Assembly (NCBI GenBank): GCA_017882935.1
Contig: JADGOP010000005.1
Coordinates: 1-18,345 of the forward strand
Source of the DNA: Actinomycetota bacterium
GTDB lineage: Bacteria > Actinomycetota > Acidimicrobiia > Acidimicrobiales > Iamiaceae
Direction of reading: 5' to 3'
DNA: 18,345 nt
In this document: positions 1 through 7,446 of the stretch, one piece after another
Position numbering within the stretch: the first letter of the stretch is position 1
Layout: each line of letters begins with the position of its first letter
Position numbers and translations under genes: made by a program
Notes under the pieces: generated by a model
Seen by the model: the letters and a program-made list of their open reading frames with translations, nothing else
What the model was told of the DNA's origin: nothing
Databases searched by the model: none

Positions 1-19
1 CCACCCGAGGACCGAGGGG

Positions 20-1216
20 TCACCGCCGGGGCGGCCCCGGCGACCCCAGAAGGGCCTCCCGGACGGCGAAGAACATCGGCTTCGGGCGCAGGGCCGCGTC
101 GAACAGGAGGGGTCGGGTGCCGGGGTGCAGGTACGAGTCGAGCCAGGTGTCGCCGTCGTCGAAGCCCCAGAACGTGACCTGGGTGCAGCGGGGCGTCCGG
201 AGGCACAGGCGGACCACGTGGGCGGCCCGCGTCGCCTGCGCCTCGAGGGGTGAGGCCTCTCCCGGCCGGGTCGGCAGGTCGAGCTCGCTGATCACGACCG
301 GCAGCCCGAGGGCGGTGATCCGGCGGAGGGTGGCGGCGAACAGCGGCCAGTTCGGGTCGCCGGTCTGCAGGTGGGTCTGGATGCCGACGCCCGAGATCGG
401 CACGTGTTCACGGACGAGGCGGGCCGCGAGCGCGACGAGGCCGTCGGCCTTGGCCGGGATCAGCTCGGCGCCCCACTCGTTGAGGAAGAGCTGCGCGTGC
501 GGGGCGATCCGGTGCGCCATCCGGAAGGCGTCCTCGACGTAGCCAGGCCCGAGCACCTGCCGGAAGTGGTTGTCGGCCAGCGTCCCGTCGAGCGCGAGAG
601 GCTCGTTCACGGTGTCCCACCGCCCGATGGCGTCGCCGTAGCGCGCCGTCAGCGCCGTGAGGTACGCCCGCATCGCCCGGCGCAGCGCCTCGGGGTCGTG
701 AATGGTGCGGACCCAGGCCGGCAGCACGCTCGGGATGCTGGGCGGGTCCCACACGAAGTGGGTGGCCGTCAGCATCAGGTGGTGGCGGCGGGCGAACGAG
801 ACCACCTGGTCGGCCGGTCGGAAGTTCCACCGGTCGGGGGCCGGCTGCACCACGCTCCACAGCGTCTGGCTCTCGACCGACAGGGCGGAGAACTGCTGGG
901 CCTCGAGCTGCTCGCGGGCGGTGCTGCTGAACTTTCCTGCGGTGCCGATGGTGAGGCCCGCCCGGGCCGCGGCGACCTTCAGGGGGCAGGCGGCGGGGGT
1001 CGCCCGGGCACAGCGGGTGGCGTCGAGGGTGGAGCCGGTCGTCGCCGGGGCGGTGGTGGTCGTGGGCGGGATGCCGGGGCCGCCCGGTCCCGGGTGCCCC
1101 GCAGCCCCGCCACCCGTCGACGAGCTGCACGCCGCCACCAGCAGGGCCAGCACCGCGGCGAGCACGGCTGCCGCCGTCGGCCGCGACGAGCGGGTGGCGA
1201 TCGGGCGCTCGGGCAC
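20..1216 (-). CDS. GH10 endo-1,4-beta-xylanase-like lipoprotein
   Basis: A 398-residue secreted glycoside hydrolase of family 10, which cleaves beta-1,4-xylan or related glycans by a retaining mechanism. The N-terminus is a lipoprotein signal: basic residues, a hydrophobic run (about 15-29) and the lipobox V-A-A-C with Cys30, followed by a Ser/Gly/Pro/Thr linker to about residue 62. The catalytic barrel follows. The acid/base motif is W-D-T-V-N-E (Glu205), the GxGxQxH motif ends in His282, the nucleophile motif is V-I-S-E-L-D (Glu311), and F-W-G-F with Trp350 lies near the end, as in GH10 enzymes. The start is the GTG at 1216, chosen because it gives the signal peptide directly and has a GAGAGGTGG-like ribosome site just upstream. 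The same open frame runs on far upstream, but only as antisense of the pur genes. The gene is divergent from purB. The family is clear; true substrate is inferred. Confidence 0.9.
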   Translation of the reverse strand: MPERPIATRSSRPTAAAVLAAVLALLVAACSSSTGGGAAGHPGPGGPGIPPTTTTAPATTGSTLDATRCARATPAACPLKVAAARAGLTIGTAGKFSSTAREQLEAQQFSALSVESQTLWSVVQPAPDRWNFRPADQVVSFARRHHLMLTATHFVWDPPSIPSVLPAWVRTIHDPEALRRAMRAYLTALTARYGDAIGRWDTVNEPLALDGTLADNHFRQVLGPGYVEDAFRMAHRIAPHAQLFLNEWGAELIPAKADGLVALAARLVREHVPISGVGIQTHLQTGDPNWPLFAATLRRITALGLPVVISELDLPTRPGEASPLEAQATRAAHVVRLCLRTPRCTQVTFWGFDDGDTWLDSYLHPGTRPLLFDAALRPKPMFFAVREALLGSPGPPRR

Positions 1217-1302
1217 GGAGCCCACCTCTCTCGGTCGGGAACGGGCGGGCGGGCCTGACCGGCGGGCCCGAACCGGCCGTGGGTCGACCCGGACGGCGGC
1301 GG

Positions 1303-1308
1303 TACCCT
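1303..1308 (+). promoter_or_regulatory. Predicted -10 element of purB (leaderless)
   Basis: TACCCT fits the actinobacterial -10 pattern TANNNT and lies exactly 7 nt before the GTG start of purB, so transcription would begin at or next to the start codon. No purine-rich ribosome site is visible upstream of that start. No clear -35 hexamer is seen. Confidence 0.45.
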
Positions 1309-1315
1309 TGCAGGC

Positions 1316-2761
1316 GTGGATCCGGTCTCGCCTGTCGCCAAGCCCACCCTGCCCAACGTGCTGGCTGCCCGCTATGCCAGCAGCGCGATGGTCGAGCTCT
1401 GGTCGCCGACCCACAAGGTGGTGCTCGAGCGTCAGCTCTGGCTCGCCGTGCTCCGTGCCCAGTCCTCGCTCGGCGTGGCCGTCCCCGACGGGGTCGTCGC
1501 CGACTACGAGGCGGTCGTCGACGACGTCGACCTCGAGTCCATCGCGGCCCGCGAGCGGGTCACCCGCCACGACGTGAAGGCCCGCATCGAGGAGTTCAAC
1601 GCGCTGGCCGGCCACGAGCACGTCCACAAGGGCATGACCTCGCGCGACCTCACCGAGAACGTGGAGCAGCTGCAGGTGCTGGCCGCGCTCGGGCTGGTGC
1701 GCTCGCGGGTCGTCACCACCCTCGCCCGGTTGGCCGAGCGGGCGGCCGAGTACGCCACGCTCGTCATGACCGGCCGCAGCCACAACGTGCCGGCGCAGGC
1801 CACCACCCTCGGCAAGCGCTTCGCCAACGCCGGCGAGGAGCTGCTGGTGGCGCTCGGTCGGCTCGACGACCTCATCGCCCGCTATCCCCTCCGCGGCATC
1901 AAGGGCCCGGTGGGCACCCAGCTCGACATGCTCGACCTGCTCGGCTCGCCCGAGGCGGTCGATCAGCTCGAAGCGGCGGTGGCGGCGCACCTCGGGTTCG
2001 GCGCCTCGCTCGACAACGTCGGCCAGGTCTACCCCCGCTCCCTCGACCTCGACGTGGTGGCGGCCCTCGTGCAGGTCGCCGCCGGCCCGTCGAGCCTGGC
2101 CAAGACCATCCGCCTCATGGCCGGCCAGGAGCTCGTCACCGAGGGCTTCAAGGCGGGCCAGGTCGGCTCGTCGGCCATGCCGCACAAGATGAACACCCGC
2201 TCCTGTGAGCGCGTCAACGGCTTCAACGCCATCCTCGGCGGCCACCTCGCCATGGTCACGGCCCTGGCGGGCGACCAGTGGAACGAGGGCGACGTGAGCT
2301 GCTCGGTGGTGCGGCGGGTGGCGCTGCCCGATGCCTTCTTCGCCCTCGACGGGCTCTTCGAGACGTTGCTCACCGTGCTCGACGAGTTCGGCGCCTACCC
2401 CGCGGTCATCGACCGTGAGCTGCGACGGTACCTGCCGTTCCTCACCACCACCAAGGTCCTCATGGCCGCGGTCCGGGCCGGTGTGGGGCGCGAGACCGCG
2501 CACGAGGTCATCAAGGAGCACGCGGTGTCGGTGGCCCTCGCCATGCGCGAGAAGGGCGTCGAGACCAACGACCTGCTGGACCGCCTCGCGGCCGACGAGC
2601 GCCTCGGGCTCGACGCCGGGGCCATCGCCGACGTGGTCGCCGAGCCTCTCGCGTTCGTGGGCAACGCGCCGCGTCAGGTCGCCGCGTTCGTCGCCCGCGT
2701 CGAGCCCCTCGTCGCGACCGATCCGGCCGCCGCGGCCTACCGCCCGGCGTCCATCCTCTGA
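1316..2761 (+). CDS. purB: Adenylosuccinate lyase
   Basis: A 481-residue member of the fumarase/aspartase superfamily. It removes fumarate from SAICAR to give AICAR and from adenylosuccinate to give AMP; it is a cytosolic homotetramer. The N-terminus (L-A-A-R-Y-A-S at 16-22, then M-V-x-L-W-S-P) is typical of actinobacterial PurB. The superfamily signature G-S-S-A-M-P-H-K-M-N is at residues 284-293, with the mobile-loop serine. T-S-R-D-L-T-E-N lies near 108-115 and the G-R-S-H segment has His156. The GTG at 1316 is preferred because of the -10 hexamer 7 nt upstream and because the protein then begins as in relatives. It is followed 51 bp later by purC, so two enzymes that handle SAICAR are adjacent. 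Confidence 0.95.
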   Translation: MDPVSPVAKPTLPNVLAARYASSAMVELWSPTHKVVLERQLWLAVLRAQSSLGVAVPDGVVADYEAVVDDVDLESIAARERVTRHDVKARIEEFNALAGHEHVHKGMTSRDLTENVEQLQVLAALGLVRSRVVTTLARLAERAAEYATLVMTGRSHNVPAQATTLGKRFANAGEELLVALGRLDDLIARYPLRGIKGPVGTQLDMLDLLGSPEAVDQLEAAVAAHLGFGASLDNVGQVYPRSLDLDVVAALVQVAAGPSSLAKTIRLMAGQELVTEGFKAGQVGSSAMPHKMNTRSCERVNGFNAILGGHLAMVTALAGDQWNEGDVSCSVVRRVALPDAFFALDGLFETLLTVLDEFGAYPAVIDRELRRYLPFLTTTKVLMAAVRAGVGRETAHEVIKEHAVSVALAMREKGVETNDLLDRLAADERLGLDAGAIADVVAEPLAFVGNAPRQVAAFVARVEPLVATDPAAAAYRPASIL

Positions 2762-2799
2762 GGTTGCGCCCGGCTCCGAGTGGCGGCGCGCGGCTTGGG

Positions 2800-2805
2800 T
2801 AGGGT
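2800..2805 (+). promoter_or_regulatory. Predicted -10 element of purC (leaderless)
   Basis: TAGGGT matches TANNNT and is exactly 7 nt before the ATG at 2813, the same geometry as at purB. It suggests that purC has its own leaderless promoter in the 51-bp gap after purB. No -35 is obvious. Confidence 0.45.
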
Positions 2806-2812
2806 CGGACCG

Positions 2813-3715
2813 ATGACTGACGCCACCCTCCCCCTGATCGACCTGCCCCACCTCTACTCGGGCAAGGTCCGCGACATCTACGACGCCGGCGACGACCGCC
2901 TGCTCATGGTCACCTCCGACCGCATGTCGGCGTTCGACGTGGTCCTGAGCGAGCCCATCACCAACAAGGGCCGGGTGCTCACCGCCATGTCGGCGTTCTG
3001 GTTCGACCACTTCGCCGGGGTGGTAGGCAGCCACCTCATCGCCACCGACCTCGACGCGCTGCCCGAGCCCGCACAGGTCCCCGAGCTGGCCGGCCGGTCG
3101 ATGCTGTGCAAGCGGGCCGAGATGCTCCCGATCGAGTGCATCGTGCGCGGCTACATCACCGGCTCGGCGTGGAAGGAGTACCGCACCGAGGGCACCATGC
3201 ACGGGGCGGCGCTCCCGGCCGGGCTGCTCGAGGCCTCGCCGCTGCCCGAGCCCGTGTTCACCCCGTCGACCAAGGCCGAGGACGGCGAGCACGACCTCAA
3301 CATCTCGTTCGAGCAGGCCGTCGACCTCATCGGCGCCGAGCTGGCCGAGCGGGCGCGCAGCGTGTCGCTCGAGCTGTACCGGCAGGGGGCCGAGTGGGCC
3401 ACCCAGCGGGGCATCATCATCGCCGACACCAAGTTCGAGCTGGGGCTCGTCGACGGCGAGCTCATCGTGTGCGACGAGGTGCTCACGCCCGACTCCTCGC
3501 GCTTCTGGCCGGCCGACCAGTGGACGCCCGGCACCAACCCCCCCTCGTTCGACAAGCAGCCCGTGCGCGACTACCTCGACGGGCTCGACTGGGACAAGAG
3601 CCCGCCGCCCCCGCCGCTGCCCGCCGAGGTCGTGAAGGCCACCAGCGACCGCTACGTCGAGGGCTACGAGCGCATCACCGGCCGCTCGTTCGCCGCCTGG
3701 CCCGGCGTGGCCTGA
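2813..3715 (+). CDS. purC: Phosphoribosylaminoimidazole-succinocarboxamide synthase (SAICAR synthetase)
   Basis: A 300-residue ATP-dependent ligase that joins CAIR and aspartate to form SAICAR, the substrate of the neighbouring PurB. Visible family motifs are Y-S-G-K-V-R-D-I-Y at 15-23 (nucleotide-binding start), S-D-R-M-S-A-F-D at 35-42, and signature 1, L-P-I-E-C-I-V-R-G-Y-I-T-G-S-A-W-K, at 105-121. Signature 2 is A-D-T-K-F-E-L-G at 204-211. The length is that of the longer actinobacterial/eukaryote-like type rather than the roughly 240-residue form. An in-frame start further upstream (2780) would add non-conserved residues. The ATG at 2813 gives the expected N-terminus and sits 7 nt after a -10-like hexamer. 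Confidence 0.95.
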   Translation: MTDATLPLIDLPHLYSGKVRDIYDAGDDRLLMVTSDRMSAFDVVLSEPITNKGRVLTAMSAFWFDHFAGVVGSHLIATDLDALPEPAQVPELAGRSMLCKRAEMLPIECIVRGYITGSAWKEYRTEGTMHGAALPAGLLEASPLPEPVFTPSTKAEDGEHDLNISFEQAVDLIGAELAERARSVSLELYRQGAEWATQRGIIIADTKFELGLVDGELIVCDEVLTPDSSRFWPADQWTPGTNPPSFDKQPVRDYLDGLDWDKSPPPPPLPAEVVKATSDRYVEGYERITGRSFAAWPGVA

Positions 3716-3787
3716 CCCCTCCCGGCGGGGCACCGGCCCGCCGAACGGGTGGGCGGACCGGTCGGGTCGGTGTGCCACCATGGGACG

Positions 3788-4054
3788 GTGATCTTCGAGG
3801 TGCAGGTCGAGGTGTCGTTGCGGCAGGGCGTGGCCGATCCGCAGGGCGCCACCATCGAGCACTCGCTCCCCACGCTCGGGTTCCCTGGCGTGCGCGGCGT
3901 GCGGGTGGGCAAGTCGATCCGCTTCAGCATCGAGGCTGCCGACGAGGCCGCGGCGCGCACCGAGGTCGACGACCTCTGCCACCGCTTCCTCAGCAACCCG
4001 GTCATCGAGGACTCGAGCGTGATCATCACGGCCGCGTCCGGGGCCGGTCGATGA
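3788..4054 (+). CDS. purS: Phosphoribosylformylglycinamidine synthase subunit PurS
   Basis: An 88-residue small subunit of the three-part FGAM synthase. PurS is a dimer that bridges PurQ and PurL and helps move ammonia from glutamine to FGAR. Seen here are the leading beta-strand (I-F-E-V-Q-V-E-V), the D-P-Q-G motif at 17-20 and the helix start A-T-I-E-H-S-L. The G-V-R-G-V-R-V-G-K strand follows, and then the ferredoxin-like second half ending N-P-V-I-E-D. The GTG at 3788 is chosen because the family begins at this strand; the open frame extends 13 codons further without conserved residues. The gene begins 72 bp after purC and ends 13 bp before purQ, so coexpression with purQ is likely. The exact start is less sure than the identity. 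Confidence 0.88.
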   Translation: MIFEVQVEVSLRQGVADPQGATIEHSLPTLGFPGVRGVRVGKSIRFSIEAADEAAARTEVDDLCHRFLSNPVIEDSSVIITAASGAGR

Positions 4055-4067
4055 GCGGCGCGGGCGC

Positions 4068-4748
4068 ATGACCGGTCGCGTCGGTGTGGTGCTGTTCCCG
4101 GGCTCCAACTGTGAGCACGACGTCGTCGAGGCGGTGCGCCTCCTCGGCGGCGAGGCCGACATCCTGTGGCACGGCGACGCGCACGTGGCGGGTGTCGACG
4201 CGGTGGTGGTGCCGGGGGGGTTCGCCCACGGCGACTACCTGCGGCCCGGTGCCATCGCCCGCTTCTCGCCCGTGATGCAGGCGGTGGCCGAGTTCGCCGC
4301 CGGCGGTGGCCCCGTGGTGGGCATCTGCAACGGCTTCCAGGTGCTGACCGAAGCCGGGCTGCTCCCCGGTGCGCTGCAGAAGAACCGCGGCCTCAAGTTC
4401 CTGTGCGCCACGGCGACACTGCGCGTCGAATCGTCCGACTCCGTGCTCACCTCCGCCGCATCGGTGGGCGACGAGCTCCGGATTCCGATCAATCACTTCG
4501 AGGGCAACTACACCTGCAGCCCCGAGACATTGGCCGAGCTCCGCGCCGAAGACCGGGTGGTGCTGCGGTACATCGACAACCCCAACGGCTCGGTCGACGA
4601 CATTGCCGGCATCACCAATGCCGGCCGCAACGTGGTGGGGCTCATGCCCCATCCCGAACGTGCCACGAGCGACCTTCTGGGGTCATCCGATGGCCTGCCA
4701 CTGCTGCGTTCCCTGCTCGAATCAGCCCGTCAGGCCGCGGCGGCCTGA
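4068..4748 (+). CDS. purQ: Phosphoribosylformylglycinamidine synthase subunit PurQ (glutaminase)
   Basis: A 226-residue class I glutamine amidotransferase that hydrolyses glutamine and supplies ammonia to PurL in the fourth step of purine synthesis. Seen motifs are the N-terminal V-V-L-F-P-G-S-N-C-E-H-D at 7-18, P-G-G-F-A-H-G-D-Y-L-R-P at 49-60, and the nucleophile elbow G-I-C-N-G-F-Q with Cys87. The catalytic pair is in M-P-H-P-E-R (His195, Glu197). The length matches the stand-alone subunit of the PurS/PurQ/PurL system. There is no good ribosome site, and the gene is 13 bp from purS, so translational coupling is plausible. The stop codon lies inside a large stem-loop. purL, often next in line in relatives, is not in this window. 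Confidence 0.95.
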   Translation: MTGRVGVVLFPGSNCEHDVVEAVRLLGGEADILWHGDAHVAGVDAVVVPGGFAHGDYLRPGAIARFSPVMQAVAEFAAGGGPVVGICNGFQVLTEAGLLPGALQKNRGLKFLCATATLRVESSDSVLTSAASVGDELRIPINHFEGNYTCSPETLAELRAEDRVVLRYIDNPNGSVDDIAGITNAGRNVVGLMPHPERATSDLLGSSDGLPLLRSLLESARQAAAA

Positions 4749-4776
4749 TCGGGCGGCCCCACCGGCCACCCGATCA
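4746..4776. terminator. Stem-loop between convergent purQ and 4791-5201 gene
   Basis: A perfect 8-bp inverted repeat (TGATCGGG at 4746-4753, CCCGATCA at 4769-4776) encloses a second 4-bp GGCC/GGCC stem with a 5-nt loop, separated by one mismatch. It includes the purQ stop codon and lies between two convergent genes, so it probably ends transcription in both directions. No T-run follows, as is usual in very GC-rich actinobacteria. Confidence 0.6.
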
Positions 4777-4790
4777 ACCGACCGAGCGGA

Positions 4791-5201
4791 TCAGGAACCT
4801 CGGGTGATGCCTGCCTTGGCGAGCAGCGCAGGCTCGACGCCCAGCTCACGCCACGCGGCGTAGGTGAGGCCCTTGCGGGCGCTGTAGCCGGCCGCAGCCC
4901 GCACGAACTCGGCTTCGAGCGCCGCCATGTCGACGGTGTCCTCGGTGGAGCCGAGGGCATTGCGCAGGTTCAGCCGTTCCTGGATCAGGTTGACGCGCTT
5001 GAGCGGGTCGGCCGTGGGGATCTGGGCCTCGATCTCGGCGAGGCGCTTCTCGATCGATTCCTGGCTGCGCTTGCGGCCGCGCTTCGGACGGTTGGCCTCG
5101 AGCGCTTCGAGGTAGCGCTTCACGGCCCGACTCTCGTTGCGTCCCTCAGCCAGTGCCGCCTTGTGCTGATCGGTCATGGTCGGGACTTTGCGTTTTGCCA
5201 T
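4791..5201 (-). CDS. Basic protein of unknown function with a KRGRKRS patch
   Basis: A 136-residue soluble protein that I cannot assign to a named family. The N-terminus is lysine-rich (M-A-K-R-K). A helix-forming segment (residues 9-36) leads to a strongly basic patch, R-P-K-R-G-R-K-R-S near 38-46, reminiscent of AT-hook or nucleic-acid-binding linkers. Next comes a long charged segment likely to be coiled coil (about 47-80) and a C-terminal part with G-L-T-Y-A-A-W-R-E-L-G-V. I have the impression that similar proteins are widespread in actinobacteria, but this is memory, not a search result. The ATG at 5201 has a GAGAGG ribosome site at good spacing. The gene is divergent from the enoyl-CoA hydratase family gene and convergent with purQ. 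A DNA- or RNA-associated role is only an inference. Confidence 0.75.
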   Translation of the reverse strand: MAKRKVPTMTDQHKAALAEGRNESRAVKRYLEALEANRPKRGRKRSQESIEKRLAEIEAQIPTADPLKRVNLIQERLNLRNALGSTEDTVDMAALEAEFVRAAAGYSARKGLTYAAWRELGVEPALLAKAGITRGS

Positions 5202-5323
5202 AAGACCAACCTCTCATAGACCTTGATCGGGTTGCAAGGAGTACGCCTCTTGCACCCCAAGGGCCGGCCCGGGCGTCGGGCATGCACCCGATCGCCGGGT
5301 GGCGTCTCTGGCAGACTCCGCCG

Positions 5324-6127
5324 ATGCTGCGCATCACCGACACGAACCGAGTCCGCACGCTCACCCTCGACCGGCCCGAGGCCCTCAACGCCTTCGACAC
5401 CGCGCTCTACGACGCGCTGGCCGGCGCGCTCCGCGACGCGGCCGCCGATCCCGGCGTGGCGGTGGTGGTGCTCACCGCCAGCGGCCGAGCGTTCTCCGCG
5501 GGTCAGGATCTCGGCGAGATGGCCGGGCTCGGGGTGCTGAGCGACCAGGTCGATGCCGGTGAGACCTCGGCCGGTCAGGGCATGAGCGGCTTCCCGGCGC
5601 TGCTCGACGCCCTCGAGACGTTCGACAAGCCGCTGATCGCAGCGGTCAACGGCCTCGGCGTGGGCATCGGGTTCACGATCCTCGCCCACTGCGACCTGGC
5701 GCTGGTGTCGAGCGCGGCCCGCTTCCGGGCGCCGTTCTGTCCGCTCGGCGTGGCGCCCGAGGCGGCCAGCAGCCTGCTGTTCCCGCAGCGCATGGGGTGG
5801 CAGCGCGCCTCGTGGGTGCTGTTCAGCGGCGCCTGGGTGTCGGCCGAGGAGGCGGTGGAGCTGGGCGTGGCGTGGAAGGTGTGCGAGCCGGAGCAGCTGC
5901 TCGACGAGGCGCTCGAGGTGGCGGCCACCTTCGCCCGGTGGCCGATCCCGTCGCTGGTGGCCACCAAGCGGGCCATGCTGCACGCCCGGTCCGCGGAGGT
6001 GCGCGAGGCGCGGGCCACCGAGGACGCCTCGTTCATCCAGCTCGTGGGCACGCCGGCCAACATCGAGGCCGTCACGGCCTTCCTCGAGAAGCGCGACCCC
6101 GACTTCTCCGGCATCCCGGGCGCCTGA
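5324..6127 (+). CDS. Enoyl-CoA hydratase/isomerase family protein, isomerase-like
   Basis: A 267-residue crotonase-fold enzyme acting on acyl-CoA thioesters, probably in fatty-acid or related degradation. Typical features are L-D-R-P-E-A-L-N-A-F at 15-24, the first oxyanion-hole segment F-S-A-G-Q-D-L at 57-63, and the second, V-N-G-L-G-V-G-I-G, at 108-116. The acid/base region reads P-L-G-V-A-P-E-A-A-S-S (Glu146). This resembles delta3,delta2-enoyl-CoA isomerases of the ECI2 type more than hydratases, which use two glutamates spaced differently. I therefore lean to isomerase, but the subfamily needs a tree. The ATG at 5324 matches the family start; an in-frame ATG at 5282 would add 14 unconserved residues. 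A CAGACT hexamer 6 nt upstream could be a -10 of a leaderless transcript. Confidence 0.85.
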   Translation: MLRITDTNRVRTLTLDRPEALNAFDTALYDALAGALRDAAADPGVAVVVLTASGRAFSAGQDLGEMAGLGVLSDQVDAGETSAGQGMSGFPALLDALETFDKPLIAAVNGLGVGIGFTILAHCDLALVSSAARFRAPFCPLGVAPEAASSLLFPQRMGWQRASWVLFSGAWVSAEEAVELGVAWKVCEPEQLLDEALEVAATFARWPIPSLVATKRAMLHARSAEVREARATEDASFIQLVGTPANIEAVTAFLEKRDPDFSGIPGA

Positions 6128-6143
6128 GCCCCGCTTCGGGCTC
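6126..6143 (+). terminator. Small hairpin at the end of the enoyl-CoA hydratase family gene
   Basis: GAGCCC at 6126-6131 and GGGCTC at 6138-6143 form a perfect 6-bp stem with a 6-nt loop that overlaps the stop codon. It may be an intrinsic terminator, although no T-run follows. Confidence 0.4.
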
Positions 6144-6222
6144 CCAGCAACTTCACAGGTGCCATGGAGGAAGGGAGGAGGTCCTGGTCGGAAGCTGTCG
6201 CCGTTCCCGATCGGAGACCGCC

Positions 6223-7446
6223 GTGTTCCAGTCCACCCGAGTTGCAGCCGATGGCATCGAGGTGAGCACGGGCGACGCCGTCATCGACATCGTGGTCCCC
6301 GTCTACAACGAGGAGCACGTGCTGGCGCAGAGCATCGGACGCCTGCGGTCCTACCTCGCCGGCGGCTTCCCGTTCCCGTGGCGCATCACCGTGGTCGACA
6401 ACGGCTCGACCGACCGCACGTGGGACGTCGCCGACGGGCTGGCCCGCGCCCACCCCGACGTGCACGCCATCCACCTCGACCGCAAGGGCCGCGGCTTCGC
6501 GCTGCGCACCGCGTGGACGGCCAGCCCCGCGCCCGTCCTCGTCTACATGGACGTCGACCTCTCGACCGCGCTCGACGCGCTCCTCCCGCTCGTGGCCCCG
6601 TTGGTGACGGGCCACTCCGACCTGGCCTGCGGCTCACGGCTGGCGGCGAGCTCGGTGGTGGCGCGGGGACCCAAGCGTGAGCTCATCTCCCGCAGCTACA
6701 ACCTCATCCTCCGGGGCGTGTTCGCCACGCGCTTCCGCGACGCCCAGTGCGGGTTCAAGGCCGTGCGCGCCGATGTGGCGCAGGCGCTGCTGCCGGAGAT
6801 CGTCGACGACACCTGGTTCTTCGACACCGAGCTGCTGCTGCTCGCCGAGCACAACGGCCTCCGCGTCCACGAGGTCCCCGTCGACTGGGTCGACGACCCC
6901 GACACCCGGGTGCACGTCACCCAGACCGCGCTCGACGACCTGAAGGGCGTGGCCCGCCTGGCCCGCTCGTTCGCCACGGGCGGGGGCAAGGTGGACCTCG
7001 GCCGGGCCCGCCGACAGGCGCTCGACGACGACTTCGGGCGGCGCCTCGTGCCGTTCGCCGCGATCGGCACCGTGAGCACACTCGTGTCGGTGGTGCTGTT
7101 CCTGCTCCTGCGCGGCCCCATCGGAGCCGTGGCGGCCAACGCAGTGGCGGTCACCGCCACCTTCCTCGGCAACACCTGGGCCAACCGCCACTGGACCCTG
7201 GGTGGGCGCGTCGCCGGTCGTCACTGGCGCGGTGCGGTCGGCCTCTACGCCGGCTCGCTGGCGCTCACCAGTGCCGCGCTCGTGGTGGTCGGGCTGCTCG
7301 GTGGGCAGCTGCCCGCACAGCTCGCCGCGCTCGCCGTCACGTGGGCGACCGCCACGGTGGCCCGGCTGCTCCTGGTCCGCTCGTGGGCCCGGCGCGAGAC
7401 CGAGGACGAGGCGGCCGCAGGGCTCAGCCTCGAGGAGGCTGCGTGA
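6223..7446 (+). CDS. GT2 polyprenyl-phosphate glycosyltransferase fused to GtrA membrane domain
   Basis: A 407-residue membrane glycosyltransferase. Residues 20-245 are a GT-A fold of the dolichol-phosphate-mannose-synthase type: I-V-V-P-V-Y-N-E-E at 23-31, V-V-D-N-G-S-T-D at 57-64, and the metal-binding Y-M-D-V-D (Asp110, Asp112). G-S-R-L and the C-G-F-K-A region follow. Residues 277-390 are a GtrA-like domain with four hydrophobic helices (around 277-297, 302-320, 337-360 and 365-385). Such fusions are thought to make a polyprenyl-phosphate sugar and help present it across the membrane. The GTG at 6223 is preferred because CGGAG lies 6 nt upstream; GTG at 6262 is an alternative without a ribosome site. 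The stop overlaps the start of the next gene (GTGA), so the two are coupled, as donor maker and membrane transferase. Confidence 0.87.
   Translation: MFQSTRVAADGIEVSTGDAVIDIVVPVYNEEHVLAQSIGRLRSYLAGGFPFPWRITVVDNGSTDRTWDVADGLARAHPDVHAIHLDRKGRGFALRTAWTASPAPVLVYMDVDLSTALDALLPLVAPLVTGHSDLACGSRLAASSVVARGPKRELISRSYNLILRGVFATRFRDAQCGFKAVRADVAQALLPEIVDDTWFFDTELLLLAEHNGLRVHEVPVDWVDDPDTRVHVTQTALDDLKGVARLARSFATGGGKVDLGRARRQALDDDFGRRLVPFAAIGTVSTLVSVVLFLLLRGPIGAVAANAVAVTATFLGNTWANRHWTLGGRVAGRHWRGAVGLYAGSLALTSAALVVVGLLGGQLPAQLAALAVTWATATVARLLLVRSWARRETEDEAAAGLSLEEAA

Noticed and set aside
371..1258. Plus-strand open frame across the xylanase gene
   Set aside because: It is antisense to catalytic GH10 motifs and has no family similarity or ribosome site.
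1217..4162. Very long minus-strand open frame continuing upstream of the xylanase gene
   Set aside because: It is antisense to purB, purC and purS, which have strong family motifs. Its translation is His/Arg/Gly-rich filler caused by GC bias, and the xylanase has a good start at 1216.
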